Source: Alphaproteobacteria bacterium (GTDB taxonomy: Bacteria; Pseudomonadota; Alphaproteobacteria; Micavibrionales; Micavibrionaceae). From it: a stretch of 64,000 bases of DNA. The position numbers and the translations under genes are program-made. Below the pieces are notes generated by a model, which was not told the DNA's origin, ran no database searches, and saw only the letters and a list, made by a program, of their open reading frames with translations. How positions within the stretch are numbered: position 1 is the first letter of the stretch; every line of letters begins with the position of its first letter. The stretch spans positions 1 through 64,000 of the forward strand of contig RZZS01000002.1 in NCBI GenBank assembly GCA_009929775.1, given 5' to 3'. Positions 51,555 to 62,103 of the stretch are shown here, piece after piece.

Positions 51555-53234
51555 ATGGCCTCCTACCAGTATGTTTACGTCATGAACGGTCTTTCCAAGA
51601 CGTATCCCGGCGGCAAGAAGGTGCTGGAAAACGTCACGCTCAGCTTCTTTCCCGGCGCGAAGATCGGCGTGCTCGGGCCGAACGGGGCGGGGAAATCGAC
51701 CTTGCTGCGGATCATGGCGGGGCAGGACAAGGAATACACGGGCGAGGCCTGGGCCGCCGAAGGCGCGCGCGTCGGCTATCTGCCGCAGGAGCCGCAACTC
51801 GACGACAGCAAGACGGTTCATGAAAACGTCGTCAAGGGTCTTGCGGAAACCAAGGCGATGGTCGACCGCTACAACCAGATCAGCGCCGAAATGGCCGACC
51901 CCGAAGCCGACATGGACAAGCTCATGGAGGAAATGGGAGATTTGCAGGAGAAGATTGATGCCGCCGACGGCTGGGAGCTGGACCGGACAGTCGAGATCGC
52001 CATGGACGCGCTGCGCTGCCCGCCGGGCGACGCGCCGGTCAAAAGCCTTTCCGGGGGCGAGCGTCGCCGCGTTGCGCTCTGCCGCCTGCTGCTCGAAAAG
52101 CCGGACCTTTTGCTGCTCGACGAACCGACGAACCACCTTGACGCTGAAAGCGTGGCGTGGCTGCAGCGCTTTCTGGCCGATTATCACGGCACGGTCGTCA
52201 TGGTTACGCACGACCGCTATTTCCTCGACAATGTGACGGGCTGGATTCTCGAACTCGACCGCGGGCAGGGCATTCCGTACGAAGGCAATTATTCCGCCTA
52301 TCTCGAGAAGAAGGCCAAGCGCCTTGAGCAGGAGGCCAGACAGGAGCAATCGCGCCAGAAGACGCTCGAAAGAGAACTGGAATGGATCCGCCAGTCCCCG
52401 GAGGGTCGCCGCAAGAAGTCGAAGGCGCGCGTCTCCGCCTATGACCAGCTTTTGGCCGACTCGCAAAAACAGACGAACCGCAGCACCCAGATTGTCATCC
52501 CCACCCCCCCGCGTCTTGGCGATCTTGTGATTACAGCCGAGAACCTCCGCAAGGGTTTCGGCGACCGCCTGCTTGTCGAGGACCTGTCCTTCAAGCTGCC
52601 GCCGGGCGGCATCGTCGGGGTCATCGGCCCGAACGGGGCAGGGAAAACCACGCTTTTCCGGATGATCACGGGGCAGGAACAGCCCGACGAGGGCTCGTTT
52701 GCAGTCAGCGAAACCGTCAAGCTCGGCTATGTGGACCAGAGCCGCGACTCCCTCGATGGCAGCAAGACTGTCTGGGAGGAAATCTCGGACGGGCTCGATA
52801 TCCTCAAACTCGGCAAGGTTGAGGTGCAGAGCCGGGCCTATGTGGCCTCCTTCGGCTTCCGCGGTCCCGATCAGCAACAGAAAGTCGGGCTGCTCTCGGG
52901 CGGGCAGCGAAACCGTGTGCATCTGGCTAAAATGCTTAAGAGCGGCGCGAACGTCCTGCTGCTCGACGAGCCGACCAACGACCTCGATACGGAGACGCTG
53001 GCCGCGCTGGAGGAAGCGCTCGAAGTTTTCCCGGGCTGTGCGGTTGTCATCAGCCACGACCGCGCCTTCCTCGACCGTCTCGCCACGCACATTCTCGCCT
53101 TCGAAGGCAACTCGCATGTCGAGTGGTTCGAGGGGAATTACGAGGAGTACGAAAAGGACTACAAGCGCCGGATGGGCCACGACGCCGACCAGCCTCACCG
53201 GATCAAATACAAACCGCTGCGCCGCGCCGGTTGA
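51555..53234 (+). CDS. ettA: Energy-dependent translational throttle protein EttA (ABC-F)
   Basis: A 559-residue ABC-F protein that gates early elongation on the ribosome by ATP level. Two ABC domains: Walker [10 protein letters not shown] near residue 40 and GPNGAGKTT near 360, signatures [13 protein letters not shown] and [13 protein letters not shown], Walker [13 protein letters not shown] and [12 protein letters not shown]. The 'arm' insert ([18 protein letters not shown]) and the linker ([21 protein letters not shown]) are typical of EttA, not Uup. ATG at 51555 follows AAGGAAGAGAAG. A weak 7-bp hairpin (53286-53306) lies 50 bp beyond the stop. Confidence 0.95.
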   Translation: MASYQYVYVMNGLSKTYPGGKKVLENVTLSFFPGAKIGVLGPNGAGKSTLLRIMAGQDKEYTGEAWAAEGARVGYLPQEPQLDDSKTVHENVVKGLAETKAMVDRYNQISAEMADPEADMDKLMEEMGDLQEKIDAADGWELDRTVEIAMDALRCPPGDAPVKSLSGGERRRVALCRLLLEKPDLLLLDEPTNHLDAESVAWLQRFLADYHGTVVMVTHDRYFLDNVTGWILELDRGQGIPYEGNYSAYLEKKAKRLEQEARQEQSRQKTLERELEWIRQSPEGRRKKSKARVSAYDQLLADSQKQTNRSTQIVIPTPPRLGDLVITAENLRKGFGDRLLVEDLSFKLPPGGIVGVIGPNGAGKTTLFRMITGQEQPDEGSFAVSETVKLGYVDQSRDSLDGSKTVWEEISDGLDILKLGKVEVQSRAYVASFGFRGPDQQQKVGLLSGGQRNRVHLAKMLKSGANVLLLDEPTNDLDTETLAALEEALEVFPGCAVVISHDRAFLDRLATHILAFEGNSHVEWFEGNYEEYEKDYKRRMGHDADQPHRIKYKPLRRAG

Positions 53235-53450
53235 CGGCTTCGACGGGAAATAGCCACAATTCCGCCACTTCCGCGCCCCGTTAATCCGGAAATTCGTATT
53301 TTCCGGTAACGCTTGGTATTATGCTCTAAGAGGGAAATATGTGTCTGGAAATTGGCGTAAAATGTCCGAAGCATGGTATTTTTAATTAATTTTGGGAGAA
53401 TGTGAGCTATCCTGAAATAAGACGGGCTATGAAGGGGCGGTGTATCCAGA

Positions 53451-56345
53451 GTGTACAGCATTAGTGCAAAGAAAGTAGCAGGTTATGTACTCCTGCCCGG
53501 GATTGTTCCGCGGCTGAGGGCGTTCAGCACCAGCGGGTTCGGCTATCTCGCGTTCCTTATCGCATCCCTTTACGTTATGGTCCGGATTCTTCCAGTCAGC
53601 CATCCCTACAACAATCCGCAGAACATGGGGAAATTCGGCATTCGGCACGTCATTGCCGAAGCGGCCAATCACATTACCTTCAACCGCAAGAACGCGGACC
53701 AGATTTTCATTTTCTTTGTATCGATTGCGGCGTTCCTGCTTCTGGCCGCGCAAATCGCTGTCCTGCTCTTCGGGCTTTTCTTCCAGACGGCGACGGCCGG
53801 AGGCATTCCCTATGCCGGACTTTTCGAAACGCCCGATCCGGAAAACGATATCGCGTTCCTCCTGCTCGATCAGGTTTTTGGCGTTCCTCAGTTTTTCTGC
53901 AATACGTCCGGTACCTGCACGTCGATCCAGGGCGAATTGCCGTGGCCGTTCCACAGCGCACTGCACACGATGTTCGAGTTTTACTCGCTGGCGATCCTGC
54001 TTTTTGCTGTCATCATTTTCCTCTACTATGTTCTCGTCGTCGTCGCCGAAACGGCCATGACGGGGACGCCCTTCGGGCGCCGGTTCAATCACATCTGGGC
54101 TCCGCTTCGTCTGGTTATCGCGGTCGGCGCTCTCGTCCCGCTCAATTACGGCCTGAATTCCGGCCAGTACATCGCGCTGGCCGCCGCAAAATACGGGTCG
54201 AGCGTCGCCACAAACGGCTGGCTGACCTATAACCGCACCGTTCAGGCCTCGATGGGCGGCAATTACAATCCGATCGGCGAGCGTCCAAACGGCGAATCTC
54301 TCGCTGCCTATCCGAACGCTCCGGATATCCAGCCCCTCGTCTCGTTCATGACGGTGGTGGTAACGTGCCGCCGGGCCTATGAAGAAAACGCGAACCTGCA
54401 GACTGGCGAGACCATTGAGATAGAACCGTATCTCGTCAAGCACGAAAATAATGCTGAGCGGCAACTGGTAGGCGCGGGGACTGATTTCCTTGACGCTCTG
54501 GCTTTCTACAATAACGGCGATGTCGTCATCCGGTTCGGCGAACACGACGACCTGGAGCATCTGGAGGAAAAGGGCCACGTGGAGCCCTATTGCGGCGAAC
54601 TCCTGTTTCACACAACGGAGATCAACCAGCAGGAAGGCTCCTTCGAAATGCAGGAAGCCTACTGGGACATGGTTCTCGATCTCTGGGATGACGACCAGAT
54701 CAACGAAATTGCCAGGGGCTTTACCTGGGCCCACGACATTCGCCAGGAAGATACGAACGGTTGCGATGCCAATATCAACCCCGGTGAAAATCCGTCCTGT
54801 GCAGACCCCACCGACGGTACCTTCAAGCCGCCGCTCTCGGAGTCTCGTCAGGAGCTCATCAACTGGTATCAAGCGCTGACCGAATTCGAGCTGGAATTCG
54901 CCTGGGAACAGATGCGCGCCAGCGACATTTTCGAAATGAGCGACGATATTATCGAGCGGGGCTGGGGCGGCGCAGGTATCTGGTACAACAAGATCGCGCA
55001 GATGAACGGTTCGTGGATTGCCGCGGTCCATATGCTTCCTTCGCCGAGCAAGCTCCCGATCGTGATGGAGAAGGTCCGGGACTCCGCGGCTGCGCATGAC
55101 GGGGAGGCGACGGGAGCCGACGTTTACAGGCCGCGCCAGTCCAACGAAACGCCTTTCCAGCCGGACGGCGCCCAGTACCATATCGCCAAGACGCTGTATG
55201 AAGTTACGAAATGGTTCATGGACGACGATCCGAACCAGGCTTCGCTTGAGATAACCGACGATCCGAACATCATTTTCAAGACGATGAACGTCCTGTTCGG
55301 TACCTACAGTCTGTTCAATATCCGCAACGAGCAAAACGAATTTATCCATCCGCTTGCCCAGCTTGTCGGGATCGGAAAAGGGCTTGTCGACAGCGCGATT
55401 CGCAACCTTGCTTTCTCTGTCCTGTTCGCCGTGGGCGAAGGTGCTGCCGGATCGCTGGGTTATACCGGGTTCGGCGCTGTCTTTCAGGCGCTCAGCGGCA
55501 TGATGCTTTCGATTACGATGATCGGTATGGTCGCCGGGTTTATTCTCTATTACATTCTGCCTTTCCTGCCGTTCATGTACTTTTACTTTGCTGTGGCGGG
55601 CTGGGTTAAGAGCGTTTTCGAGGCCATGGTCGGCGTTCCGCTCTGGGCGCTTGCGCATCTGCGGATTGACGGGAACGGGTTCCCGGGCGATCAGGCCGCG
55701 AATGGCTACTTCCTGATTCTCGAGATATTTATCCGGCCGATCCTGTGCGTTTTCGGACTTCTGGCGGGGATCGCCATCTTTGCCGCGCAGGCCCGCGTTC
55801 TTCACGATGTCTTCAGTCTCGTAATCGATAACCTCACCGGCTTTGACGACCGGTCCTACAATGTCGAGGGCCAGCTTGCCACCGACCGCACCGACCTTGG
55901 CGACGAAATTGACAACCTCATCGGTCTCAACACCTTCAAGCGGGATGTCGTGGACGAGTTTTTCTTTACGATCCTCTACACCATTGTCCTATGGATGATG
56001 GCGACGGCGTCCTTCAAGCTTATCGACGCTATTCCGAACAGCATTCTGCGCTGGATTGGTTCGGGTGTTTCGTCGTTCGGCGACAACCGGGACGACCCGA
56101 CTGACGGTCTCGTTCGCTACGCGGCCATCGGCGGCGCGACGATCGGTAGCCAGGTCGCCGGCGGTCTGCAGCAAATGGGCAAGACGATGGGCATGGTCGG
56201 GGGCGCCGGTCTCAAGGGCCTCGGCCTTGGCAAGACGGGCGGAGGGACCGTGACGTCGCCGAATCCACCCGGTCAGGGGGCAAGGACAGTGACCGACCAA
56301 TCGGGCAGGATAACGGCTACAATAAACAATCCCAGGGGAGACTAG
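53451..56345 (+). CDS. DotA/TraY-family membrane protein, first of three
   Basis: A 964-residue polytopic inner-membrane protein. Hydrophobic segments lie at about residues 30-49, 85-111, 175-199 and 221-236; a large loop follows (about 240-640, with several Cys); then a dense membrane region (about 650-785) and a last segment near 838-860, with a Gly-rich tail. The core TPFGRRFNHIWAPLR then GLNSGQYIALAA is the DotA/TraY pattern (G+..N.VW.PLR, GxxxxQ). The conserved FEAMVGVPLWALAHLRIDG is in all three paralogues. DotA is an inner-membrane part of type IVB secretion; TraY is its IncI conjugation counterpart. Start GTG at 53451 matches the paralogues' N-termini. No substrate or partner is known here. 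Confidence 0.8.
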   Translation: MYSISAKKVAGYVLLPGIVPRLRAFSTSGFGYLAFLIASLYVMVRILPVSHPYNNPQNMGKFGIRHVIAEAANHITFNRKNADQIFIFFVSIAAFLLLAAQIAVLLFGLFFQTATAGGIPYAGLFETPDPENDIAFLLLDQVFGVPQFFCNTSGTCTSIQGELPWPFHSALHTMFEFYSLAILLFAVIIFLYYVLVVVAETAMTGTPFGRRFNHIWAPLRLVIAVGALVPLNYGLNSGQYIALAAAKYGSSVATNGWLTYNRTVQASMGGNYNPIGERPNGESLAAYPNAPDIQPLVSFMTVVVTCRRAYEENANLQTGETIEIEPYLVKHENNAERQLVGAGTDFLDALAFYNNGDVVIRFGEHDDLEHLEEKGHVEPYCGELLFHTTEINQQEGSFEMQEAYWDMVLDLWDDDQINEIARGFTWAHDIRQEDTNGCDANINPGENPSCADPTDGTFKPPLSESRQELINWYQALTEFELEFAWEQMRASDIFEMSDDIIERGWGGAGIWYNKIAQMNGSWIAAVHMLPSPSKLPIVMEKVRDSAAAHDGEATGADVYRPRQSNETPFQPDGAQYHIAKTLYEVTKWFMDDDPNQASLEITDDPNIIFKTMNVLFGTYSLFNIRNEQNEFIHPLAQLVGIGKGLVDSAIRNLAFSVLFAVGEGAAGSLGYTGFGAVFQALSGMMLSITMIGMVAGFILYYILPFLPFMYFYFAVAGWVKSVFEAMVGVPLWALAHLRIDGNGFPGDQAANGYFLILEIFIRPILCVFGLLAGIAIFAAQARVLHDVFSLVIDNLTGFDDRSYNVEGQLATDRTDLGDEIDNLIGLNTFKRDVVDEFFFTILYTIVLWMMATASFKLIDAIPNSILRWIGSGVSSFGDNRDDPTDGLVRYAAIGGATIGSQVAGGLQQMGKTMGMVGGAGLKGLGLGKTGGGTVTSPNPPGQGARTVTDQSGRITATINNPRGD

Positions 56346-56376
56346 GCCGGGTTGAAAGCGGCATATAGGGAATGAA

Positions 56377-59037
56377 ATGAACATAACAGCGAAACGCATA
56401 TTCAAATATACGGTGATGCCGGGAGTGGTCCCGATGTTTCGCGATCTCGCGCAATCGGGGTTCTCGAATGTTGCCTTTTTGATGGCGCAAATACTGAATA
56501 TGGCGAAGCTTCTTCCGGCCGGTCACCCGTATTTGCGCGCCGTCAATATGGGCCGGTTCGGCATCCGGCACGTCCTCGCGGAATCCGGGCGCAATCTGAC
56601 CTTCGATCGGTCGCATATCGATCAGATTGTGATCTATTTCGCGATTCTGCTTGCCTTCGTCCTGCTGGTGGTTCAATGCGCGCTGCTGCTGCTTTCCCTT
56701 CTTGTACAGCCGGCTCTTGCCGCGATGCCCGCCAACTACGGTGAATTCTTCGTCACGGACAACCCGCTTTACGACATTGCATTTATTTTGCTGGACAGCG
56801 TCTTTGGCGTGCCGGACATGTTTGAGTCCTGTGTTGAGCAAATGGTCGCCTGCAACCACAATCCGCTTGACGGCAACCCTGGCATGGATGCTTCCGGCCC
56901 GGTATATACATCGTTCCCGTCGGCATTCCATCTCGGTCTACAGCAGCTTTTCCGGCTTTACAGCATAACGCTGATGATTATTGCCGTGCTGATTTTCTGC
57001 TATTTCATCGTAACGATGATCGGGGAGACGGCGCAGGACGGTACGCCTTTCGGTCGCCGGTTCAACCATGTCTGGGCTCCTTTGCGCATGGTCGTGGCTC
57101 TTGGCCTTTTGGTCCCGATTGGAACCTTTGGTCTTAATTCCGGGCAGTACATTACCCTGTTTGCGGCCAAATGGGGTTCCGGTTTCGCGACCAACGCCTG
57201 GATTCTGTTCAACGATACCCTGACCGGCACCTATCTCGGCGATCAGGAGGATCTTATTGCCCAGCCCAAAATCCCGGATCTGGATCAACTGATCAAGTTC
57301 ATGCTTGTGGCGCAGACCTGTAGGCACGCCTATGCAAATGTTCACGAGGACATGGCCATAGGCCAGACCAACGAAATCCGACCCTACCTCGTCCGGGATC
57401 CCTTGATGGCTCCGATAGCACAGCTCTGGATTGGAACGACCTGGGATCAGGGCGTCAGGTGGAGTCAAAACCGAACGATGGTCGTTCATTGGGGTTACCA
57501 AAATCCGGAGGGGGCGCCCGGTGTCAAAGGCAACGTTGCTCCTCTCTGCGGTGCCTTGAATCTTCCGATGGTCGACATGGACGAGCCGGGCGCTGTCTAC
57601 CTTCAGCGTTTTTATTACACCTTTCTACAAAATCTTTATCAAGCCTTTGATAACGATGGGCGAATCATCGCCAGACGTAATGCGGCCACTATCAATGACC
57701 CCCAGCAAGCTGCGGCGGAAACCGACCGTTACCAGCGCATTGAAATGTATTATGCGCAAATGCGCATTGCTCTCGAGAATGGTGTCGCTATACAGCGCGC
57801 CTCTGCTGAAGTGGAGGCCGATGCGCTCGAACTTTACGGCTGGGCAGGGGCTTCGATATGGTACAACAAGGTCGCCCAGATGAACGGGGCTGTGACAAAT
57901 GCGGTCTTCAACATTCCCCGCCCGAAATTATGGCCTCATGTGCTTGAGAAGGTGTTGAAGGAGAAGCAGCAGACCGACTCGTCCTTTACAGAGGCAACGA
58001 AATTTGATCGCCGACTCGGTGGTGACAAGGACACCGTTGATTTCTCCGAATTCGAGCACGACCTGTACGAAGCGACGAGCGACGCATATAAAATTCTTAA
58101 GGAAGACGGCGGCCGCTTGATGGACGAGCATTCGAGCACGACCGGTAACTGGCTGGTCGACATGATTAATTTTCTTCTGGGCACAGAAGGGCTGATGAAT
58201 ATCCGCGAAAATGTGGACGTCCACCCGCTGGCGCAGCTCTCGGCCATAGGCAAGTCGCTTATCGAAAGCACGATCCGCAATCTGGCGCTTGCAACGGGTG
58301 CCGGTATCGTAACCGTGGCGACCAGCTCGGGCGTGACCCAGGTCGCCAGCAGCCTTCTGGTCACGTTCGCGATGATCGGTCTTACGGCGGGGTTCGCCTT
58401 GCACTACGTCATTCCGTTCCTGCCGTTCCTTTACTTCTTCTTTTCCGTCGGCGGTTGGATCAAGGGGATTTTTGAAGCGATGGTCGGCGTTCCGCTATGG
58501 GCGCTCGCGCACATTCGCATCGATGGGCAGGGGCTTCCGGGGGATGCCGCCGTCAACGGGTACTTCCTGATTTTTGAAGTGTTCCTGCGGCCTATCCTCA
58601 TGCTCTTCGGTCTTCTGGGCAGTATCCTGATTTTCGCGGCCGCCGTGCGCGTACTCAACGACATCTGGGACCTTGTGATCCATAACGTCGGTGGCTTCGA
58701 CCTCGAGAATCAGGCCGATCCCGATCTCACGGATATTGAGTTCTATCGCAACGCGATCGATCAGTTCTTCTTCCTGATTATTTACACGATCATGGTCTAC
58801 CTGCTCGGTATTTCGAGCTTCAAGATGGTCTATCTCGTGCCGAACAACATCCTGCGCTGGATGGGCGCGAGCGTTGCGACCTTCGGCGACCAAAGCCAGG
58901 ATCCGACCGAAGGTCTGATGCAAACCGTCGCGATCGGCGGCGGCAGTGTTTCCAGCCAGCTTTCCGGAGCAGCCAAACAGGGTGGTGCGGCAGCCCAGGG
59001 TCTGGCCGATATGGCAACCGGTCGCAAGCCGACTTAA
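56377..59037 (+). CDS. DotA/TraY-family membrane protein, second of three
   Basis: An 886-residue paralogue beginning MNITAKRIFKYTVMPGVVP. It has the same layout: four N-terminal hydrophobic segments, the DotA signature TPFGRRFNHVWAPLRMVVAL then GLNSGQYITLFAAKWGSGFA, a periplasmic-type loop of about 380 residues, GWAGASIWYNKVAQMNGA, HPLAQLSAIGK, the membrane block with FEAMVGVPLWALAHIRIDG, and a final segment before LRWMGASVATFGD. AGGGAA precedes the ATG. It lies 31 bp after the first copy and 9 bp before the third, so one transcript is likely. Confidence 0.82.
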   Translation: MNITAKRIFKYTVMPGVVPMFRDLAQSGFSNVAFLMAQILNMAKLLPAGHPYLRAVNMGRFGIRHVLAESGRNLTFDRSHIDQIVIYFAILLAFVLLVVQCALLLLSLLVQPALAAMPANYGEFFVTDNPLYDIAFILLDSVFGVPDMFESCVEQMVACNHNPLDGNPGMDASGPVYTSFPSAFHLGLQQLFRLYSITLMIIAVLIFCYFIVTMIGETAQDGTPFGRRFNHVWAPLRMVVALGLLVPIGTFGLNSGQYITLFAAKWGSGFATNAWILFNDTLTGTYLGDQEDLIAQPKIPDLDQLIKFMLVAQTCRHAYANVHEDMAIGQTNEIRPYLVRDPLMAPIAQLWIGTTWDQGVRWSQNRTMVVHWGYQNPEGAPGVKGNVAPLCGALNLPMVDMDEPGAVYLQRFYYTFLQNLYQAFDNDGRIIARRNAATINDPQQAAAETDRYQRIEMYYAQMRIALENGVAIQRASAEVEADALELYGWAGASIWYNKVAQMNGAVTNAVFNIPRPKLWPHVLEKVLKEKQQTDSSFTEATKFDRRLGGDKDTVDFSEFEHDLYEATSDAYKILKEDGGRLMDEHSSTTGNWLVDMINFLLGTEGLMNIRENVDVHPLAQLSAIGKSLIESTIRNLALATGAGIVTVATSSGVTQVASSLLVTFAMIGLTAGFALHYVIPFLPFLYFFFSVGGWIKGIFEAMVGVPLWALAHIRIDGQGLPGDAAVNGYFLIFEVFLRPILMLFGLLGSILIFAAAVRVLNDIWDLVIHNVGGFDLENQADPDLTDIEFYRNAIDQFFFLIIYTIMVYLLGISSFKMVYLVPNNILRWMGASVATFGDQSQDPTEGLMQTVAIGGGSVSSQLSGAAKQGGAAAQGLADMATGRKPT

Positions 59038-59046
59038 GGAATATGA

Positions 59047-61845
59047 ATGCAGGTCACGAAAGGGCAAATCGCACGCTACACGCTTCTCCCCGGAATTCTG
59101 CCTCGATTTTTCGAGATGTTCGGTCCGGGGCAGGGCCTTATTGCCTCCTGGATGGCGCTGATTTACGGTTCCGTCCGGCTTCTTCCCCCGGCGCACCCGT
59201 ATCTTCGACCCTCCAGCCGCGGCAAGTTCGGCGTTCGCCATGTGATTGGCGAAGCGGGTCGGAACCTGATCTGGGACCTGAAGCATGTAGACCAGATTAT
59301 CGTCTATTTTACGTTGCTTGCCGGGTTTCTCATGCTTCTCTTGCAGTTCCTGTTCTTTGCCGGGGCACTCTTCATTCTTCCTGCCTTCGCGATCGAGAAT
59401 TACATCGGGATTGATATTCCGACGTCGCCGCTGGAAATTTTCGTGACGGACAACCCGCAGCAGGACATCGCTTTCATCCTTCTGGATCTTGTCTTCGGCG
59501 TCCCGGATTCGGGTGGCGGGGCATCCAGCTTTTTCGGTTCGTGCATCGGGACGGGAGGCACGGGTTGTACCGATACTCAAGGCAACGTTTTGCCCCATGA
59601 CGGATCGGCGTTTCCGTTTCCTTTCCATGAAGCGCTTCGGGAAGTCTGGGCTCTTTACAGCTACGGACTGTTCCTCGTTGGCTGCCTGATCATTATTTAT
59701 CTCGTCATTACGACGGCGGGCGAAATGGCCGCGAGCGGTACGCCGTTCGGGCGCCGCTTTAACCGGGTCTGGGCGCCCATCCGGTTGATGTTTTTCTTTT
59801 TCCTGATCGTTCCGATCGTCCACAATCTGAACATTGCGCAAATGGCAACGCTGCACATCGCGAAGTTCGGGTCGAGCATGGCGACGAATGCGTGGATAGT
59901 TTTCAATGAGGCGCTGGTAACGGGGAACACGACTATCCTTTCGGGGAATACGGGCACTATGGGAGAACGATGGATTGTGGACCCCAACGTCCCCGAACCG
60001 GGAACGTCTTTCCAGTTTCTCCATACGGCCATGACCTGTAAGTATGCCGAACGCCTACTTCATAACCGGTATATCCAGCCGTATCTGGTTAAAGGCTCGC
60101 CAAATCCGGAAGCGCGATATTTTGCCAAGTACCCGGCAGATGATCACGTGACAGACGGAATAGAGCCGGCTGGAGCAACGCGTATAAATCTCGACGAGGC
60201 GCTAGCATTTTTCGACAATGGTGACATCGTCATTCGTTTCGGGGAATACAACCCGGATCTATACACAGATCATGCCGGCTATGTTTATCCTTGGTGCGGA
60301 GAACTTGTCCTGAGAAATCCGGGGCTCGCCTCTACGGACTATGGCGTTCCAGAAAAGACCGGAATCTGGATTGCGTTCATGGTCGGGTGGGATCTTCTTC
60401 AGCAAGTCTGGGCAACCGGAGGCCTTGCGCCTACCCTTCACGGTTCGGGATCCAATATTGCACGGAATTTCCTGTTGAGAGAAGGAAACGAGGTTTTGGC
60501 GTCGGATGATCTGCGCCAGATGATCGAGGTCTACAGGACGATCGCAAGCGGCTACATTGCCACTGCTGTAAGAAATCACAGAACAAGGCCAGAGTTCGTT
60601 GTGCCGGACGTCCTGATCGAAAAAGGATGGGCGGGGGCCGCAATATGGTACAGCCGGATCGCTCAGCTCAACGGCCAACTCATCGACGCGTCCAGTGCGG
60701 TGCCAGCTCCGAAGCTCTGGCCCTCGGCGCTTGAGCAGATCATGGAAGCGCGTCGCGCGAACAATATGAACAACACAGGCACGGATCGTTTCGACCCGAA
60801 CCTTGCAGACGGGAAACGGGTCCAGTTCGAGCGGGAGGAAGAAGTCGATGTGGCACGGGCGGAACGGTTTACGCACAATCTGTGGCTGGATGAAGTGAGT
60901 GAGGTTATCGCGGACGGACGCCCAAGTCGGTCTCACACTGTCATCCATAACCCGCTCATCGACTCCATTAATGCCATTTTCGGCACGCAAGGCCTGTTCG
61001 ATATGCGCGAAAATGCGGACGTCCATCCGCTGGCCCAGCTGACGGGGGCCGGGAAGATGCTTGTCGACAAGGCGTTTGTCGCTTTCGGCTTTTCGGCTGG
61101 CATGTCTCTGGGCGGAGGATTATGGGGAATCCTGAGTGGCAACCCGAGTCCGATGATTGCTTCCATGGCGTCCATTGCCAAGTATGTCGGGGTGGCGGGC
61201 CTGCTGTCCGGTATTATCCTGTATTACGTCGTGCCGTTCATGCCGTTCATCTATTTCTTCTTTGCCGTCATGGGCTGGGTCAAGGCGATTTTTGAGGCCA
61301 TGGTCGGGGTGCCGCTCTGGGCGCTCGCGCACCTGCGAATTGACGGGGACGGTTTGCCGGGGCCCACGGGGATGAACGGCTATTTCCTGCTCTTTGAAAT
61401 CTTTGTACGACCGGTCCTGATCGTGTTCGGGCTGGTGGCGTCTGTATCGGTGCTTGGCGCGGTCGTTTCCGTTCTGAACGAGATTTTCGAGCTTGTTGTG
61501 GTTAACCTTACAGGGAGGGACCCGAATGACGTTCAGGCCGACGATCCGACCCAGCTGGAGTTTTACCGCAACGCCGTCGACCAGTTTTTCTACACGATCA
61601 TCTATGTCATCATCGTTTATATGATGGCGCTCTCCTGCTTCAAGCTGATCGACCTCGTGCCGGGCAACATCATGCGCTGGCTCGGCGCAAGCATCGCGGT
61701 CTTCGGCGATGCCGAGAAGAACGCGGCCGGTCAGATCACCCGCCTGACCTCGATGGGAACGACGAGCGCGGGCATGCAGGTGAACGAAGGACTGAGCGGT
61801 CTCCAGCAAGGGGCCTTCATGGGCCACTTCTTCGGCGGGAAATGA
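59047..61845 (+). CDS. DotA/TraY-family membrane protein, third of three
   Basis: A 932-residue paralogue beginning MQVTKGQIARYTLLPGILP. It retains TPFGRRFNRVWAPIRLMFFF, the Q-containing successor GMxxNIAQMATLHIAKFGSSMA variant, GWAGAAIWYSRIAQLNG, HPLAQLTGAGK, FEAMVGVPLWALAHLRIDG and a final MRWLGASIAVFGD. In the first signature the LxSGQY of the other two is replaced by LNIAQM, so it is the most diverged at that site; its central loop also looks less GC-rich (60.0-60.9 kb). AAGGA precedes the ATG. Nothing else of a T4BSS follows; a REP palindrome and convergent mlaC come next. Confidence 0.8.
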   Translation: MQVTKGQIARYTLLPGILPRFFEMFGPGQGLIASWMALIYGSVRLLPPAHPYLRPSSRGKFGVRHVIGEAGRNLIWDLKHVDQIIVYFTLLAGFLMLLLQFLFFAGALFILPAFAIENYIGIDIPTSPLEIFVTDNPQQDIAFILLDLVFGVPDSGGGASSFFGSCIGTGGTGCTDTQGNVLPHDGSAFPFPFHEALREVWALYSYGLFLVGCLIIIYLVITTAGEMAASGTPFGRRFNRVWAPIRLMFFFFLIVPIVHNLNIAQMATLHIAKFGSSMATNAWIVFNEALVTGNTTILSGNTGTMGERWIVDPNVPEPGTSFQFLHTAMTCKYAERLLHNRYIQPYLVKGSPNPEARYFAKYPADDHVTDGIEPAGATRINLDEALAFFDNGDIVIRFGEYNPDLYTDHAGYVYPWCGELVLRNPGLASTDYGVPEKTGIWIAFMVGWDLLQQVWATGGLAPTLHGSGSNIARNFLLREGNEVLASDDLRQMIEVYRTIASGYIATAVRNHRTRPEFVVPDVLIEKGWAGAAIWYSRIAQLNGQLIDASSAVPAPKLWPSALEQIMEARRANNMNNTGTDRFDPNLADGKRVQFEREEEVDVARAERFTHNLWLDEVSEVIADGRPSRSHTVIHNPLIDSINAIFGTQGLFDMRENADVHPLAQLTGAGKMLVDKAFVAFGFSAGMSLGGGLWGILSGNPSPMIASMASIAKYVGVAGLLSGIILYYVVPFMPFIYFFFAVMGWVKAIFEAMVGVPLWALAHLRIDGDGLPGPTGMNGYFLLFEIFVRPVLIVFGLVASVSVLGAVVSVLNEIFELVVVNLTGRDPNDVQADDPTQLEFYRNAVDQFFYTIIYVIIVYMMALSCFKLIDLVPGNIMRWLGASIAVFGDAEKNAAGQITRLTSMGTTSAGMQVNEGLSGLQQGAFMGHFFGGK

Positions 61846-61948
61846 TGCACGCCGATAAGGAAGAAAGGCTCTTCGACAGGGCGAATGGAATTGCGGCAAT
61901 TCCAGGCCGGCTTTCGTGAACGAAATCCGTGCAAACGCCGTCTCCTTC

Positions 61949-61975
61949 GGGGACACAACAAGTTATTGTGTCCCC
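61949..61975. repeat. Single REP-like palindrome (GGGGACACAA family)
   Basis: A 27-base near-palindrome, GGGGACACAACAA around a central G, with one base departing from the 45034 unit. It lies between the third DotA-like gene and the end of mlaC. Confidence 0.85.
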
Positions 61976-62103
61976 ATTGCCCACGGCAATCGCTTGATCG
62001 CCGGTCCCACCCCCTTTTCAAGAGGTGGAGAGGTGTGGCGGCTCCTTTCTCCGCTCATCCGGGGGCGTCGTCAATTCCAATGGAAACGTCGAAGAGCCGA
62101 AAG

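Noticed and set aside
51348-53198. A 616-codon minus-strand frame opposite ettA
   Set aside because: EttA's two ABC domains and linker are unambiguous on the plus strand.
53427-55805. A 792-codon minus-strand open frame opposite the first DotA-like gene
   Set aside because: The plus-strand protein has membrane segments, family motifs and matches its two paralogues; the antisense frame has no motifs and is expected from high third-position GC.
58495-60024. A 509-codon minus-strand frame across the second and third DotA-like genes
   Set aside because: It spans a gene boundary on the other strand, is Arg/Pro/His rich and has no recognisable domain.
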